In this document: piece by piece, positions 1 through 12,665 of the stretch
Position numbering within the stretch: the stretch's first letter is position 1
Layout of the letters: the number at the start of each line of letters is the position of its first letter
The notes under the pieces: model-generated
Told to the model about the DNA's origin: nothing
The model's input: the letters and a program-made list of their open reading frames with translations, nothing else
The model's database searches: none
Source of the DNA: Inquilinus sp. Marseille-Q2685
GTDB taxonomy: Bacteria > Pseudomonadota > Alphaproteobacteria > DSM-16000 > Inquilinaceae
Direction: 5' to 3'
DNA: 64,000 nucleotides
Assembly: GCF_916619195.1 (NCBI RefSeq)
Contig: NZ_CAKAKL010000010.1
Span: forward strand, 111,619 to 175,618
Translations under genes and position numbers: made by a program

Positions 1-178
1 TAAGCGTGGCGAGGGAGGCATTCCAGCGGTCGAACAGACCGGCCACCTCCGCCTCCGTGATCGGCTCGCAGCGGGTCGCCGCAGCGGCGGGCTGCGTGGC
101 GGCTGCCGGTTGGCCGGCGACCGCGGTCTGCAGCGAGAGGACGGAAAGGGCCAGGGCACCGGCCAGGACGAAACGCAT
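1..178 (-). CDS. Small secreted protein, N-terminal part (SnoaL/DUF4440-like)
   Basis: Read leftwards from an ATG at 178. The first ~22 residues form a signal peptide (MRFVLAGALALSVLSLQ, then TAVAG), followed by an Ala/Gln-rich linker and the segment TEAEVAGLFDRWNASLATL, where the window ends. An FDRWNASLxT stretch is typical of the start of the SgcJ/EcaC-type, NTF2-like (SnoaL/DUF4440) domain of small exported proteins. About 59 residues are visible and the C-terminal domain lies outside the window. The gene is divergent from the kinase at 358, leaving ~180 bp for two promoters. The family assignment rests on one short segment and is tentative; export is better supported. Confidence 0.6.
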   Translation of the reverse strand, partial: MRFVLAGALALSVLSLQTAVAGQPAAATQPAAAATRCEPITEAEVAGLFDRWNASLATL

Positions 179-357
179 CATGGTCTCCTGTGTTGATGGG
201 CGCCGGGGATGTCCGGCTCCCGATGGCCGGAGATCTGGTCCGCCGGGCGGGGCCGCGCGTCTGCCGGACGGATCTGCCGAACGGCATAGGGCGCCGGGCC
301 GGGCGCTGCGGTATGCTGCGCCGCGCCACCCGTCCGGAACGGAGCGAAAGTCGGACC

Positions 358-1482
358 ATGCCCTTGCCGTCGGAGGCTGCCGAGGCTTCCACCGTCGACG
401 AACTGCGCCGGCTGTACCGGGACGCCGAGGCGCGCGCGGCGCGGCTGCGCTTCATCGTCGAGACCCATACCGGCCTGGAGCGCGGCCGATTCGAGGATGT
501 GGCCGGGACGGTGCTGGCGCAGGTCTCGGCCTTCGCCGGGGCCGGATCGGCCGCGCTGGAGATCGAGGCCTCGCACGGGCAGCCCGCCTGGCGGGTCGGC
601 GTCGGGCGGGCCGGCGATGCCGGCGCGGCCGTCGACCTCGTCGCCGGCGACGGCGGGGCGACGGTCCGGCTGGCGCTGCGCCTGCTGCCGGGGCGGCGCG
701 GCCCGGCGGCGGAGGACCGTGACGCGCTGGACGTCGCCCTCCGCGGCATCGCCGCCGCCGTGGGCCTGCAGCGCCAGGCGGCGGAGCGGCAGCGGCTGCT
801 CGACGACATCGCCGGCAAGCGGGCGGAGCTGGCGGCGCTGGTCGGCCGCCTGATCGAGGCGCAGGAGCAGGAGCGGCGCCGGGTGGCGCACGACCTGCAC
901 GACGGCTCGGCCCAGACCTTGGCGGCGCTCGGCTACCGGCTGCAGGCCGTGACCGCCGGGCTGCCGGACGATGCGCCCCTGCGGCGGGAGCTGGCGGAGA
1001 TCGCGGATCTGGCGCGCCGATCGGTGGCCGAGATCCGCGCCGCGATCGCCGATCTGCGCCCGCCCGAGCTCGACGGCCTCGGCCTGGCCGCGGCGCTGCG
1101 GGCGCGGCTGGACACGCTCGGCGGCCTCGCCGTGTCGGCCGAGCTGTCCGCGGCGGCGAATCGCTGGCCTGCGGCGGTCGGCCTCGTGCTCTACCGCGTC
1201 GCCCAGGAGGCGCTGGCCAATGTGCTCAAGCATGCCGGGGCGGGGCGCGTCACCGTGCGGCTGTTCGAGGAGGGGCGGCAGGCCCATCTCCACATCGCCG
1301 ATGACGGCCGAGGCCTGGTCGCCGCCGGGGCGCCCGGCGCCGCCGGCGAGCGCCTGGGCATCGCCGGGATGCGCGAACGGCTGGCGCTGATCGGCGGCCG
1401 GCTCGAACTGGACGGCGCGGCGGGGCAGGGCACGGCCGTGCGCGCCGCCGTGCCCTTGCCGGCCGGGGAGGGGCGGTCGTGA
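358..1482 (+). CDS. NarL-type sensor histidine kinase (HisKA_3)
   Basis: A 374-residue kinase without obvious membrane helices. The N-terminal ~150 residues look like a GAF-type sensor region. Next come a dimerisation/phosphoacceptor segment with the H box VAHDLHDGSAQT (His181 is the likely phosphorylated residue) and a compact ATPase domain (N box QEALANVLKHAG, then IADDGRG). This is the HisKA_3/HATPase arrangement of the NarX/DegS family. The ATG at 358 was preferred to upstream in-frame starts because GGAGCG sits 8-10 bases before it and the extra upstream residues are low-complexity. It overlaps the response regulator by 4 bp (GTGA), so the two form a translationally coupled pair. The cytosolic signal is unknown. 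Confidence 0.9.
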   Translation: MPLPSEAAEASTVDELRRLYRDAEARAARLRFIVETHTGLERGRFEDVAGTVLAQVSAFAGAGSAALEIEASHGQPAWRVGVGRAGDAGAAVDLVAGDGGATVRLALRLLPGRRGPAAEDRDALDVALRGIAAAVGLQRQAAERQRLLDDIAGKRAELAALVGRLIEAQEQERRRVAHDLHDGSAQTLAALGYRLQAVTAGLPDDAPLRRELAEIADLARRSVAEIRAAIADLRPPELDGLGLAAALRARLDTLGGLAVSAELSAAANRWPAAVGLVLYRVAQEALANVLKHAGAGRVTVRLFEEGRQAHLHIADDGRGLVAAGAPGAAGERLGIAGMRERLALIGGRLELDGAAGQGTAVRAAVPLPAGEGRS

Positions 1483-2134
1483 CCGCATCGGTGTTGATCG
1501 CCGACGATCACGATCTGGCCAGGGCCGGCCTAGCCGCGATGATTGGCCGCGAGGAGGAGTTCCGCATCGTCGCCGAGGCCCGGACCGGAGCCGAGGCCAT
1601 CGCCGCCTGCCGGGACCGGCCGCCCGACCTCGCCATCCTCGACATCCGCATGCCGGAACCGGACGGCCTCGCTGCGACGCGGGAGATCCGGCGGGTGGCG
1701 CCGCAGACCCGGGTGCTGATCCTGACCATGCACGACAGCCTCGACTATCTCGAGGCCGCGATCGAGGCGGGCGCCTCGGGCTATCTGCTGAAGGACGCCA
1801 GCCGCACCGACATCCTGGCGACCATGCGGCGGGTGCTGGAGGGCGAGGCCTTCTTCAACGCCGAGCTGGTGGCCAGGCTGCTGCGCCGGGTCGCCACCCG
1901 CCCGGTCCCGCCGGCGAGCGTCCTCGACAGCCTGACCGGGCGCGAGCGCGAGGTGCTGGCCAAGGTCGCGGAAGGCCTGACCAACAAGGAGATCGCGCGC
2001 AGCCTCGGCATCGCCCCCGGCACGGTGAAGATCCATGTCGAGCGGATCATCGCCAAGCTGGGCGTCGGCGACCGGACCCAGGCGGCGGTCCTGGCCGCAC
2101 GCAGTGGGTTGCTGCCGGGGGTGGCCGCGCCGCC

Positions 2135-2138
<4 letters not shown>
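1479..2138 (+). CDS. NarL/FixJ-family response regulator
   Basis: A 219-residue two-domain regulator. The receiver domain (~1-120) has the acidic pocket IADDHD, phosphoacceptor Asp55 in LAILDIRMP and the conserved Lys in YLLKDAS. The LuxR-type HTH (~150-212) contains LTGREREVLAKVAEGLTNKE and the recognition-helix region GTVKIHVERII. It starts with GTG overlapping the preceding kinase stop by 4 bp and ends in an ATGA overlap with the next kinase. Cognate to the HisKA_3 kinase just upstream, as is usual for this family; target genes cannot be read from the sequence. Confidence 0.93.
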
Positions 2139-3715
<1,577 letters not shown>

Positions 3716-3725
3716 CGAGGGGACG

Positions 3726-4190
3726 ATGCCAACAACCGACCTGATGCGCCGGTCGACGATCCTGGTCGTCGACGACGAGCCGGCCAATGTCGTGCTGCTG
3801 GAGCGTCTTCTGAAGCGCGAGGGCTTCACCCGCCTGCTGACCACCACCGATCCGCGCCGGGCCCTGCCGCTGTTCCAGGAGCATCCGGTCGATCTCGTCC
3901 TGCTCGACCTGATGATGCCGGAGCTCGACGGCTATGCCTTGCTGGAGGCCTTCTCCCGCCTGATCCCGGCCCAGGCCTATCTGCCGATCCTGGTGCTGAC
4001 CGCCGACGTCACTCTGGCCGCGCGCCGCCGTGCCCTCTCGCTCGGCGCCCGGGACTTCCTGACCAAGCCCTTCGACGCGGTCGAGGCGGTGCTGCGGATC
4101 TTCAACCTGCTCGAGACGCGGCTCCTGACGCTCGAGCTCGCCCGGCACGGCCTGGCGCGGCCCGAGACCGAGCGGCCGCTGTTCGAGTAG
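3726..4190 (+). CDS. CheY-like single-domain response regulator
   Basis: A 154-residue stand-alone receiver: acidic pocket VVDDEPAN, phosphoacceptor Asp61 in LVLLDLMMPELDG, the switch Thr in LVLTADV and the conserved Lys in FLTKPFD. There is no output domain; the last ~25 residues form a charged helix. The ATG at 3726 follows GAGGGG by ~5 bases, so the longer upstream open frame, which overlaps the kinase, was not used. Its position right behind the CHASE3 kinase makes that the likely partner. It may act by protein contact, as a phosphate sink, or in a relay to the DNA-binding regulator upstream; the sequence does not decide. Confidence 0.9.
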   Translation: MPTTDLMRRSTILVVDDEPANVVLLERLLKREGFTRLLTTTDPRRALPLFQEHPVDLVLLDLMMPELDGYALLEAFSRLIPAQAYLPILVLTADVTLAARRRALSLGARDFLTKPFDAVEAVLRIFNLLETRLLTLELARHGLARPETERPLFE

Positions 4191-4250
4191 CGCGGCGGCC
4201 GAAGCGTCGTCGCCAGATCATCCATCCCCCACCACTCCGAGGGACCTCCC

Positions 4251-5018
4251 GTGGACTTCTCCTGGATCTCCGACCCGACCGCCCTGGCCGCTTTGGCGAC
4301 CCTCGTCGTCATGGAGGTCGTGCTCGGCATCGACAACCTGATCTTCATCTCGATCCTGACCAACAAGCTGCCGGAGCACCAGCGCAGCAAGGCGCGCCGG
4401 ATCGGCATCGGGCTGGCGCTGTTCCTCCGGCTCGCCCTGCTGGGCACGGTCTCGATCATCGTCCAGCTCACCGAACCGGTGTTCGAGGTCCTGGGCCATC
4501 CCTTCTCCTGGCGCGACCTGATCCTGATCGGCGGCGGCCTGTTCTTGGTCTGGAAGGCGACGAAGGAGATCCATCACAGCGTCGACCCGACCCCGGCCGA
4601 CGACGTCTTCGGCACCGCCAAGGTAACGCTGGGCTTCGGCGCGGCGATCGGGCAGATCCTGATGCTCGACCTCGTCTTCTCGCTCGACAGCATCATCACG
4701 GCGGTCGGCATGACCGACCATGTGGCGATCATGGTGATCGCCGTGATCGTCGCCGTGGCGGTGATGCTCGCCGCCGCCGATCCGCTGTCCCGCTTCATCC
4801 ACGCCAACCCGACCGTGGGGATGCTGGCGCTCGGCTTCCTGATGATGATCGGGATGACGCTGATCGCGGAAGGCTTCGGCGCCCATGTGCCGAAGGGCTA
4901 CGTCTACGCCGCCATGGCGTTCTCGGCCCTGGTCGAGGGGCTGAACATGCTGTCCCGCCGGGCCGCGCGGCGCCGGGCGGCATCGGCGGATGCCGCCCCG
5001 CGCAAGCCGGCGGGGTAG
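4251..5018 (+). CDS. TerC-family integral membrane protein
   Basis: A 255-residue polytopic membrane protein with about seven hydrophobic helices. It carries the two acidic intramembrane motifs of TerC/Alx proteins: [13 protein letters not shown] near residue 20-35 and [15 protein letters not shown] near 140-155. Members are linked to tellurite resistance and, in Alx and other bacterial members, to manganese export; the conserved Asp/Glu residues probably bind metal. The start is GTG at 4251 with GAGGGA 6 bases upstream. A strong hairpin (5055-5090) lies just downstream. The 60-bp gap from the receiver gene allows co-transcription, but no functional link is obvious. Confidence 0.92.
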   Translation: MDFSWISDPTALAALATLVVMEVVLGIDNLIFISILTNKLPEHQRSKARRIGIGLALFLRLALLGTVSIIVQLTEPVFEVLGHPFSWRDLILIGGGLFLVWKATKEIHHSVDPTPADDVFGTAKVTLGFGAAIGQILMLDLVFSLDSIITAVGMTDHVAIMVIAVIVAVAVMLAAADPLSRFIHANPTVGMLALGFLMMIGMTLIAEGFGAHVPKGYVYAAMAFSALVEGLNMLSRRAARRRAASADAAPRKPAG

Positions 5019-5054
5019 CCGCCCGGGCACTGCGATCCGCGGGATGGCGGACGG

Positions 5055-5090
5055 AGACCTGGGCGCCGGCATGTGCCGGCGCCCAGGTCT
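5055..5090. terminator. Perfect 17-bp inverted repeat after terC
   Basis: Two perfect 17-base arms (5055-5071 and 5074-5090; arm begins AGACCTGGGCGCC) separated by 2 bases, 37 bp after the TerC stop. No clear U-run follows, so it could be an RNA 3'-end stabiliser or a Rho-assisted terminator rather than a canonical intrinsic terminator. Confidence 0.6.
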
Positions 5091-5099
5091 TGCCATCCA

Positions 5100-5373
5100 G
5101 GCTGTCCCGGCCACATCCCGCCCGCCTTCGCCCTGGATTCATGATGATTGCGCTTGAGGCGATATTCTGTCGATTTCTAGATTAATCGATTTCTTTTTAT
5201 TTCAATAATACTGGCTTGAGCCGGTTCGGCTCGTTTTGATAACAGGATGCTCCGTTCGATTTGAAGATTTGTCGTCGCCGGGCGCAGGCCGGCTGCGACG
5301 CTTCAGCGGCGCGACAGCGATGAAGGCCGCCCTGGCCGGCCGACGGATCCAACCTGACTGGAGGATGTTCCCC
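5100..5373 (+). promoter_or_regulatory. AT-rich intergenic promoter region
   Basis: About 280 bp without a gene. Positions 5160-5215 are markedly AT-rich compared with the surroundings and contain the imperfect dyad TCGATT-N8-AATCGA (5169-5188), a candidate operator. This is the likely promoter of the gamma-glutamylcyclotransferase-like gene starting at 5374. No individual -35/-10 pair is convincing. Confidence 0.4.
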
Positions 5374-6159
5374 ATGCACCGCAGAGACCTGATGATCTCC
5401 GGGCTTGCCCTGCTGATGCTGGCCGGAACGGCGTCCGGCGCCGGCGCCGCCGACTGGTGGGGCAAGAAGCTGCCCGGCCAGCCGCAGAACTTCATCTTCG
5501 GCTATGGATCGCTGATCAACACCGCGTCCCGCACCTCCACCGCGACCAAGCCGATCGACGCGATCCCGGTGCGGGTCTCCGCCTCCTTCGGCTACATCAG
5601 GGCCTGGGTCGACCGCGCCAGGTCGGGCTTCACCGCCCTCGGGCTGCGCAAGCCCGGCGCCGGCGAGCAGGCGATGACGATCAACGGCGTGCTCTATCCG
5701 GTCGAAGGCGACGACATGAGCCTCTTCGACCAGCGCGAGGCCGGCTACAAGCGCATGGAGGTGCCGCGCGACGCGATCGAGGGAGTGTCCTGGGAGCAGG
5801 TGCCCACCGAGGGGAAGATCTGGGTCTATGTCTCGGTCGGCAAGGACGGCACGCCCGGCGAAGGCCTGCAGCCGCCCTCGGCCGACTATCCCCTGCTGCA
5901 ATCCTATGTCGATGTCGTGATCGACGGCGCCCTGGAATACGGCCCCGACTTCGCGCGCGAGCTGATCGAGACGACCGCGGATTGGAGCCCCTATTGGCTG
6001 AACGACCGCGAGCTGCCGCGCCGGCCCTGGGTCTACGACAAGAACTACGCGATCGTGGACAAGCTGCTGGAGGAGACGGCCCCGGCCGGTTCCCATCTCA
6101 AGGACCGTCTGTTCCCCGAGGTCTACGCGATCCGCAACGTGGCGCCCGCCGCCCAGTAG
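5374..6159 (+). CDS. Exported gamma-glutamylcyclotransferase-like (AIG2) protein
   Basis: A 261-residue protein starting at the ATG with GGAGG 9 bases upstream (5360-5364). The N-terminus MHRRDLMISGLALLMLAG, ending GAGAADWW, is a signal peptide. The mature part opens with FIFGYGSLI, the substrate-loop signature of gamma-glutamylcyclotransferase/AIG2-like folds, followed by GVLYPVEGDD and FDQREAGYKRMEV, which matches the beta-barrel core and its conserved acidic region. Cytosolic members convert gamma-glutamyl amines or peptides to 5-oxoproline; the role of an exported form is unknown. It is monocistronic and convergent with the ABC transporter operon that ends at 6199. Confidence 0.85.
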   Translation: MHRRDLMISGLALLMLAGTASGAGAADWWGKKLPGQPQNFIFGYGSLINTASRTSTATKPIDAIPVRVSASFGYIRAWVDRARSGFTALGLRKPGAGEQAMTINGVLYPVEGDDMSLFDQREAGYKRMEVPRDAIEGVSWEQVPTEGKIWVYVSVGKDGTPGEGLQPPSADYPLLQSYVDVVIDGALEYGPDFARELIETTADWSPYWLNDRELPRRPWVYDKNYAIVDKLLEETAPAGSHLKDRLFPEVYAIRNVAPAAQ

Positions 6160-6198
6160 AGATCTTGCGAGCGGGAGAGGCGGTGCGAAGGCGGAGCG

Positions 6199-7810
<1,612 letters not shown>

Positions 7811-7818
<8 letters not shown>

Positions 7819-8722
7819 TGGTCTTGGCCCTCGTCTCCAGCCGCCAGCGCTGCACCGGGTCGAGGGCCACGCGCAGCCAGTTCGACAGCAGGTTCAGCGA
7901 CAGGGTGGTGAGGATGATGGCCAGGCCGGGCCAGAAGGCGAGCCACCAGGCGTTGCGCAGATACTCCCGCCCCTGGCTCACCATCAGCCCCCAGGTGATC
8001 TCCGGCGGCTGGATTCCGATGCCGAGGAAGGACAGCGAGGATTCCGCCAGCATCACGAAGGCGAAGTCGAGCGTGGCGATGGTCAGCAGCGTCGGCAGCA
8101 CGATCGGCAGGATGTGGCGCAGGACGATGCGCCGGTGCGAGGCGCCCATCACCTTCGCCGCCTGCACGAACATGCGCTCGCGGATCTCCAGCACCTCGGC
8201 CCGGGTGGTGCGCAGATACACCGGGATGCGGGTGATCGCGAGCACGATCACGAGATTGGCGACAGACGGCGCCAGCACATAGAGCACGACCACGGCCAGC
8301 AGCAGCGACGGGAAGGACATGATCACGTCGGCCAGCCGCATGATCGCCGGGCTGGTGCGCCGGCCGCCATATCCGGCGACCAGGCCCAGGGTTGCGCCCA
8401 GGATGGCCGAGCACAGGACGGCGCCGGCCGCGACCGCCAGCGTGTTGCCCGCCGCCACGACGATGCGCGCGAGCAGCGGGCGGCCCAGGGCGTCGGCGCC
8501 GAGCACGAACAGCCAGCCGCGGTCGAGCGAGAAGGGCGGCGCGTTGCGGCCGCGCAGGTTCTGCGCGGTGGCGGCCTCGGCGAGGAGATGCGGCCCCAGG
8601 ATCGCGCACAGCACGACCACGAGCAGCACGATCGCCGCGGCGAAGGCGAGCTTGTCCCGCCACAGCATGCGCAGCACGCGCCCGGGCGACCAGGCGTCCG
8701 GAGCGGGAGCCGTCGCGGGCAT
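7811..8722 (-). CDS. DppC-like ABC transporter permease
   Basis: About 303 residues from the ATG at 8722; an in-frame ATG at 8767 would add 15 residues but overlap the upstream gene by 32 bp, and neither start has a clear Shine-Dalgarno sequence. The N-terminal OppC-type segment (LWRDKLAFAAAIVLLVVVL) is followed by a periplasmic loop with LGADALGRPLLARI, the family hallmark DxxGRD region, then five further helices. The EAA loop reads FVQAAKVMGASHRRIVLRHI. It pairs with the DppB-like permease upstream to form the membrane channel. Confidence 0.9.
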
Positions 8723-8735
8723 ATCGGCCACGGGG

Positions 8736-9650
8736 CTACTGCCGGATGCGGGGATCGAGGACGGCATAGGCGAGGTCGATCAGCAGGTTCATGACGAAGA
8801 TGGCGACCGCGGTCACCGTGATCGCCGCCAGGATCACGTTGAAGTCGCGCTGCAGGATGGCGTCGATCATCAGCTTGCCGACGCCGGGGAAGCCGAAGAT
8901 GGTCTCGACCACCACGGCGCCGTTCAGCAGGGCGGCCGCTTGGTCGCCCATCACCGTGATCACCGGCAGCACGGCGTTGCGCAGCGTGTGGACGAAGATG
9001 ATGGACGGGGTCTTCACGCCCTTGGCGCGCGCCGTCTTCACATAGGCGGAGCCGAGCGCCGACAGCATCGACCCGCGCACCACCTGCACCAGCAGGCCGA
9101 AGGGCCGGATGAACAGCACCGCGATCGGCAGGATCCAGTGCCACGGCGTGCCGGTGCCGGAGGTGGGCAGCCAGCCGAGGTTGATCGAGAACAGGACGAT
9201 GGCGACGATCGCGATCCAGAAATCGGGCGCGGCCGCGGCGACCAGGGAGACGGTGGAGGCGAAGCGGTCGAAGACGCCGCCGATGCGGAAGGCGGCGAGC
9301 GACCCGACCACCACCGCCGCCGCCATCACCAGCGCCATGGTGATCAGCGCCAGCTGCAGCGTCCAGGCGAAGCCCTCGAGCACCACGTCGATCGCCGGCC
9401 GCGCCTTGCGGATGGATTCGCCGAAGTCGAGATGCAGCAGGTCCCAGAGATAGCGGCCGAACTGCAGCAGCAGCGGGTCGTTCAGGCCGTGGATCCGGCG
9501 GAACTGGTCGCGCATCTCCTGGGTGGCGTCAATCGGCAGGAATAGCGCGGTCGGGTCGCCGGTCATCCGCGACAGGAAGAACACCAGCACGATCAGGCCG
9601 ATCAGCGAAACCAGGCTGGCCAGCGTGCGCTGCCTCACGAGTTTCAGCAT
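8736..9650 (-). CDS. DppB-like ABC transporter permease
   Basis: 304 residues. The N-terminal helix (LASLVSLIGLIVLVFFLSRM) is followed by TGDPTALFLP, the standard opening of the DppB/OppB family, then a long periplasmic loop with GLNDPLLLQFGRYL and five more helices. The EAA loop reads SAYVKTARAKGVKTPSIIFVH. The C-terminus VLDPRIRQ is also family-typical. It lies 19 bp downstream of the binding-protein gene, in the order SBP-B-C-DF usual for this class. Confidence 0.93.
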   Translation of the reverse strand: MLKLVRQRTLASLVSLIGLIVLVFFLSRMTGDPTALFLPIDATQEMRDQFRRIHGLNDPLLLQFGRYLWDLLHLDFGESIRKARPAIDVVLEGFAWTLQLALITMALVMAAAVVVGSLAAFRIGGVFDRFASTVSLVAAAAPDFWIAIVAIVLFSINLGWLPTSGTGTPWHWILPIAVLFIRPFGLLVQVVRGSMLSALGSAYVKTARAKGVKTPSIIFVHTLRNAVLPVITVMGDQAAALLNGAVVVETIFGFPGVGKLMIDAILQRDFNVILAAITVTAVAIFVMNLLIDLAYAVLDPRIRQ

Positions 9651-9669
9651 TCCGGTCCGCCTTCCGCGC

Positions 9670-11175
9670 CTATTTGAAGCCGATCTCGGCGAGCTGCAAC
9701 TGCGAGTTGGTGGCGATGGTCGGCTTGAAGTCGATCCGCTCGTTCACCCGGGCGAAGCTGACCATGTGGAACAGCAGCACATCCGCCACGACGTCGTCAT
9801 GGAGATAGGCGAAGAGCTGGGACCACAGCCTGGCGCGCTCGTCGCCGGAGGCGGCGCTGGCCTGCTCGATCAGCGCGTCCGCCTTCGGGTCGCTGATGCC
9901 CGACTGGCGACCCTGCGAATGGTACTTGAAGTACATCGAGAACACCGGGTCGCCCTTGGCGTTGTCGTGCTGCGCCGCGACCAGCTGCGGCGCGCGGCCT
10001 TCAGGGTAGGGCTTGGAGTAGAGGCCCTCGAACTCCGCCACCTCGTGCATCTTCAGGTCGACGTTGAAGCCGGCCTCCTGGAGCATGCCGAGCAGCGCCT
10101 CCATCACCTCGGTGACGTTCGGGAAGTTGTTGGTGCGGCCGACCAGCTCCAGCCTGGTGTCGACCGGCACGCCGTCGGCCTTCGCCTGGGCCAGCAGGGC
10201 CTTCGCCCCCTCCGGGTCATAGGCCGGCACCTTGACGTCCTTGTTCCAGCCCAGCGTGGTCGGCGGGACGATGGCGGTCGCCAGCTCGGTCCCCTTCGGC
10301 AGGATCGTGCCGATGAAGGCCTCGCGGTCCACCGCCATGTTCAGGGCCTGGCGCACGCGCTTGTCGTTCAGTGGCGCCATCGAATGGTCGAGGCGCAGAT
10401 AGAAGGTCTCCGAGTTCAGATAGGAGAAGTCGGTCGCCGGGTTGGTCGCGTCCTGCTCCGAGATCGAGGGCGCGATGTCGGCCTCGCCCGTCTCCACCAT
10501 CGCCGCGCGGACCGCGGAATCCGGCCGGAACACGTAGGTCGCCTTGGTCACGGCCGGGGGCTTGCCCCAATAGCCGTCGCGGCGCTGCAGCACGATGCTC
10601 TGCCCCGGGGTCCATTCCGACAGCACGTAGGGGCCGGTGCCGACCGGCTTGCGCGTGAACTCGACCGGCGTCTCCGACGGCACGATGGTCAGGAGCGACA
10701 TCAGGAGCGGCAGGATCGGCTGGGCGGGATCGGTGGTGATGTCGATGGTGTGGTCGTCCACCACCTGGGTCGAGATCGTCATGCCGCCGAAATAGCGCGG
10801 GGATTCGCAGCTGATCTTGTCGCTCATCGCGCGCTCGATCGAGTGCTTGACGTCGTTGGCGTCGAAGGCCGAGCCGTCGGAGAAGGTGACGCCCTGCCGC
10901 AGATGGAAGCGCCAGGTCTTGTCGCTGACCGCCTCCCAGCTCTCGGCCAGCCGCGGCACCAGGCCCTTGCCGCCGCCGACATCCAGCTCGGTCAGCGTCT
11001 CCGAGACGTTCTCCAGGATGATGCGGCCGATGTTGGAGCGCGTCGCCATGCAGGGCTCGACCAGGTCGACCTCCTCGCCCAGCACGATGATGACGTCGGT
11101 CTTGGCCTGCGCGAAAGCCGGGCCGAAGGACAGCACCGCCAGCGCGGCGCCGATCAGCGGAACTCTGGGCAACAC
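9670..11175 (-). CDS. Family 5 extracellular solute-binding protein (DppA-like)
   Basis: A 501-residue periplasmic binding protein, first gene of the leftward transporter operon. The GTG at 11175 was chosen because AGGGAGG lies 6 bases upstream; an ATG 11 codons further out has no such site. The signal peptide VLPRVPLIGAALAVLSF ends at AFAQA. Family 5 features include LVEPCMATRSNIGRIILEN, the LAESWEAVSDKTWRFHLR block, VTFSDGSAFDANDVKHSIER and a C-terminal lobe with RVRQALNMAVDREAFI. The family binds peptides, nickel, opines or oligosaccharides, so the ligand is open. The intergenic region upstream is shared with the divergent sialidase-like gene. Confidence 0.9.
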   Translation of the reverse strand: MLPRVPLIGAALAVLSFGPAFAQAKTDVIIVLGEEVDLVEPCMATRSNIGRIILENVSETLTELDVGGGKGLVPRLAESWEAVSDKTWRFHLRQGVTFSDGSAFDANDVKHSIERAMSDKISCESPRYFGGMTISTQVVDDHTIDITTDPAQPILPLLMSLLTIVPSETPVEFTRKPVGTGPYVLSEWTPGQSIVLQRRDGYWGKPPAVTKATYVFRPDSAVRAAMVETGEADIAPSISEQDATNPATDFSYLNSETFYLRLDHSMAPLNDKRVRQALNMAVDREAFIGTILPKGTELATAIVPPTTLGWNKDVKVPAYDPEGAKALLAQAKADGVPVDTRLELVGRTNNFPNVTEVMEALLGMLQEAGFNVDLKMHEVAEFEGLYSKPYPEGRAPQLVAAQHDNAKGDPVFSMYFKYHSQGRQSGISDPKADALIEQASAASGDERARLWSQLFAYLHDDVVADVLLFHMVSFARVNERIDFKPTIATNSQLQLAEIGFK

Positions 11176-11286
11176 CCTTGGCCTCCCTGACGATGGTCGT
11201 TCCGGCATCCGGATCCGGCGACGCCGCCGAGGTTCCCCGCATGCCCGCCTTCCTGTTGCCTCGGACTATGCGGTTTTCGAGCCGGT

Positions 11287-11418
11287 GTTGTCAACTTGTG
11301 GTTCACGAGCTGCGCCTCCAAGACTCGCTGCAGAACGGATAATGCTTTTAGTGATTTGAAATCATGGAGGATTTTGCAACCTTCATGGTTTTGGGATACG
11401 CTGATACAACTTGACAAC
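11287..11418. promoter_or_regulatory. Divergent promoter region with TTGTCAAC-type operator candidates
   Basis: The ~295-bp region between the transporter operon and the sialidase-like gene is AT-rich from 11335 to 11410. It carries GTTGTCAAC at 11287-11295 and ACAACTTGACAAC at 11406-11418, inverted relative to each other around the AT-rich core. A closely related motif recurs at 20913-20988 beside a GntR-family regulator gene. That suggests one regulator acting on both promoter regions, which is an inference from motif similarity only. Confidence 0.4.
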
Positions 11419-11470
11419 TCGTCGTCCGGCCAGCATCGTGCGGACCGTCCACGATCTGGGGGAGGGACCG

Positions 11471-12646
11471 TTGAGCCCCGATGAGATTGCCGCGCGCATG
11501 ACGGGCGTCGTCGCCCCCGGTCCGGCGGGACGGCTCGAGGCCTTCCTGCCGTCGCCCGTGGCGCAGAACCACGCCGCCTTCCTCGCCTTCCTGCCGGACG
11601 GCTCGCTCGCCTGCGCCTGGTTCGGCGGCACCATCGAAGGCGCGTCGGACATCTCCATCCACGTCTCGACCCTGGCGCCCGGCGCCGCGCAATGGGCCGC
11701 GCCGCGGCGGATGAGCGGCGATCCCGCGCGGTCGGAGCAGAACCCGGTGATCTTCGTCGATCCGGACGGGCGCATCGTTCTCGTCCACACCGCGCAGCCC
11801 GCCGGCAACCAGGACGAATGCCTGCTGCGCTGGCGGACGCTCGTCCATGCCGGCGGGCAGATCTCCGCCGGGCCGGCGCGCGAGCTCGACCTGCCGCGCG
11901 GCACCTTCGTGCGGGCGCCGATCGTGCTGCGCGACGACGGCGCCTGGATGATGCCGGTGTTCCGCTGCGTCGGCCTGCCCGGCCGGCGCTGGACCGGCAG
12001 CCACGACACCTCCGCGCTCGCCGTCAGCCGCGACCGCGGCGAGACCTGGCAGCTCACCGAGGTGCCGGGCTCGGTCGGCTCGGTGCACATGACGGTGGTG
12101 CCGCTCGGAGGCGGGCGGCTCGCCGCCTTCTACCGGCGCCGGCAGGCGGATTTCGTGCACCGGTCCGACAGCGCGGACGGCGGGCGCACATGGTCGGCGC
12201 CGCGGCCCACCGACGTACCGAACAACAACTCTTCGATCGGCGCCATCCGCCTGTCCGACGGCCGCATCGCGCTGCTGTGCAACCCGTCATCGGCCGCGAC
12301 CTCGCAGGATCGGCGCCGGTCGCTCTACGACGAGATCGGGGATGGCGGCGACGCGCGCCCGGACGCCGAGGGCGGCTGCTCGCCGGTCTGGGGCGTGCCC
12401 CGCGCGCCGCTGGCCCTCTGCGTCTCGGAGGATGAGGGCCGCAGCTTCCCCCTGCGCCGGATCGTCGAGGACGGTCCGGGGACCTGCCTGACCAACAACT
12501 CGCTCGACGGCCGCAACAGCGAGCTGTCCTATCCGGCCCTGGTGGAGGGGCCGGACGGGGCGCTCCACCTCGCCTTCACCTGGCACCGGCGGGCGATCAA
12601 ATATGTGCGCCTCGCCCCCGGCTGGATCGACGGGCGCGGGGCCTGA
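11471..12646 (+). CDS. Sialidase-like (BNR repeat) cytosolic protein
   Basis: About 391 residues from a TTG at 11471 that follows GGAGG at 6-bp spacing; in-frame GTG (11438) and TTG (11411) starts are possible, but the latter lies inside the candidate operator. The protein is a six-bladed propeller of the exo-alpha-sialidase type. LAFLPDGSLACAWFGGTIEG opens the fold and three Asp-box-like elements are visible (SRDRGETW, SADGGRTW, SEDEGRSF), with RSEQNPVIF and NNNSSIGAIRLSDGR between them. No signal peptide is present, so it acts inside the cell, perhaps on an imported glycan or glycoside. It is divergent from the family 5 importer, a likely partner. True sialidase activity is not established. 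Confidence 0.82.
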   Translation: MSPDEIAARMTGVVAPGPAGRLEAFLPSPVAQNHAAFLAFLPDGSLACAWFGGTIEGASDISIHVSTLAPGAAQWAAPRRMSGDPARSEQNPVIFVDPDGRIVLVHTAQPAGNQDECLLRWRTLVHAGGQISAGPARELDLPRGTFVRAPIVLRDDGAWMMPVFRCVGLPGRRWTGSHDTSALAVSRDRGETWQLTEVPGSVGSVHMTVVPLGGGRLAAFYRRRQADFVHRSDSADGGRTWSAPRPTDVPNNNSSIGAIRLSDGRIALLCNPSSAATSQDRRRSLYDEIGDGGDARPDAEGGCSPVWGVPRAPLALCVSEDEGRSFPLRRIVEDGPGTCLTNNSLDGRNSELSYPALVEGPDGALHLAFTWHRRAIKYVRLAPGWIDGRGA

Positions 12647-12665
12647 GCCGGAGCCCCGGCGCCGG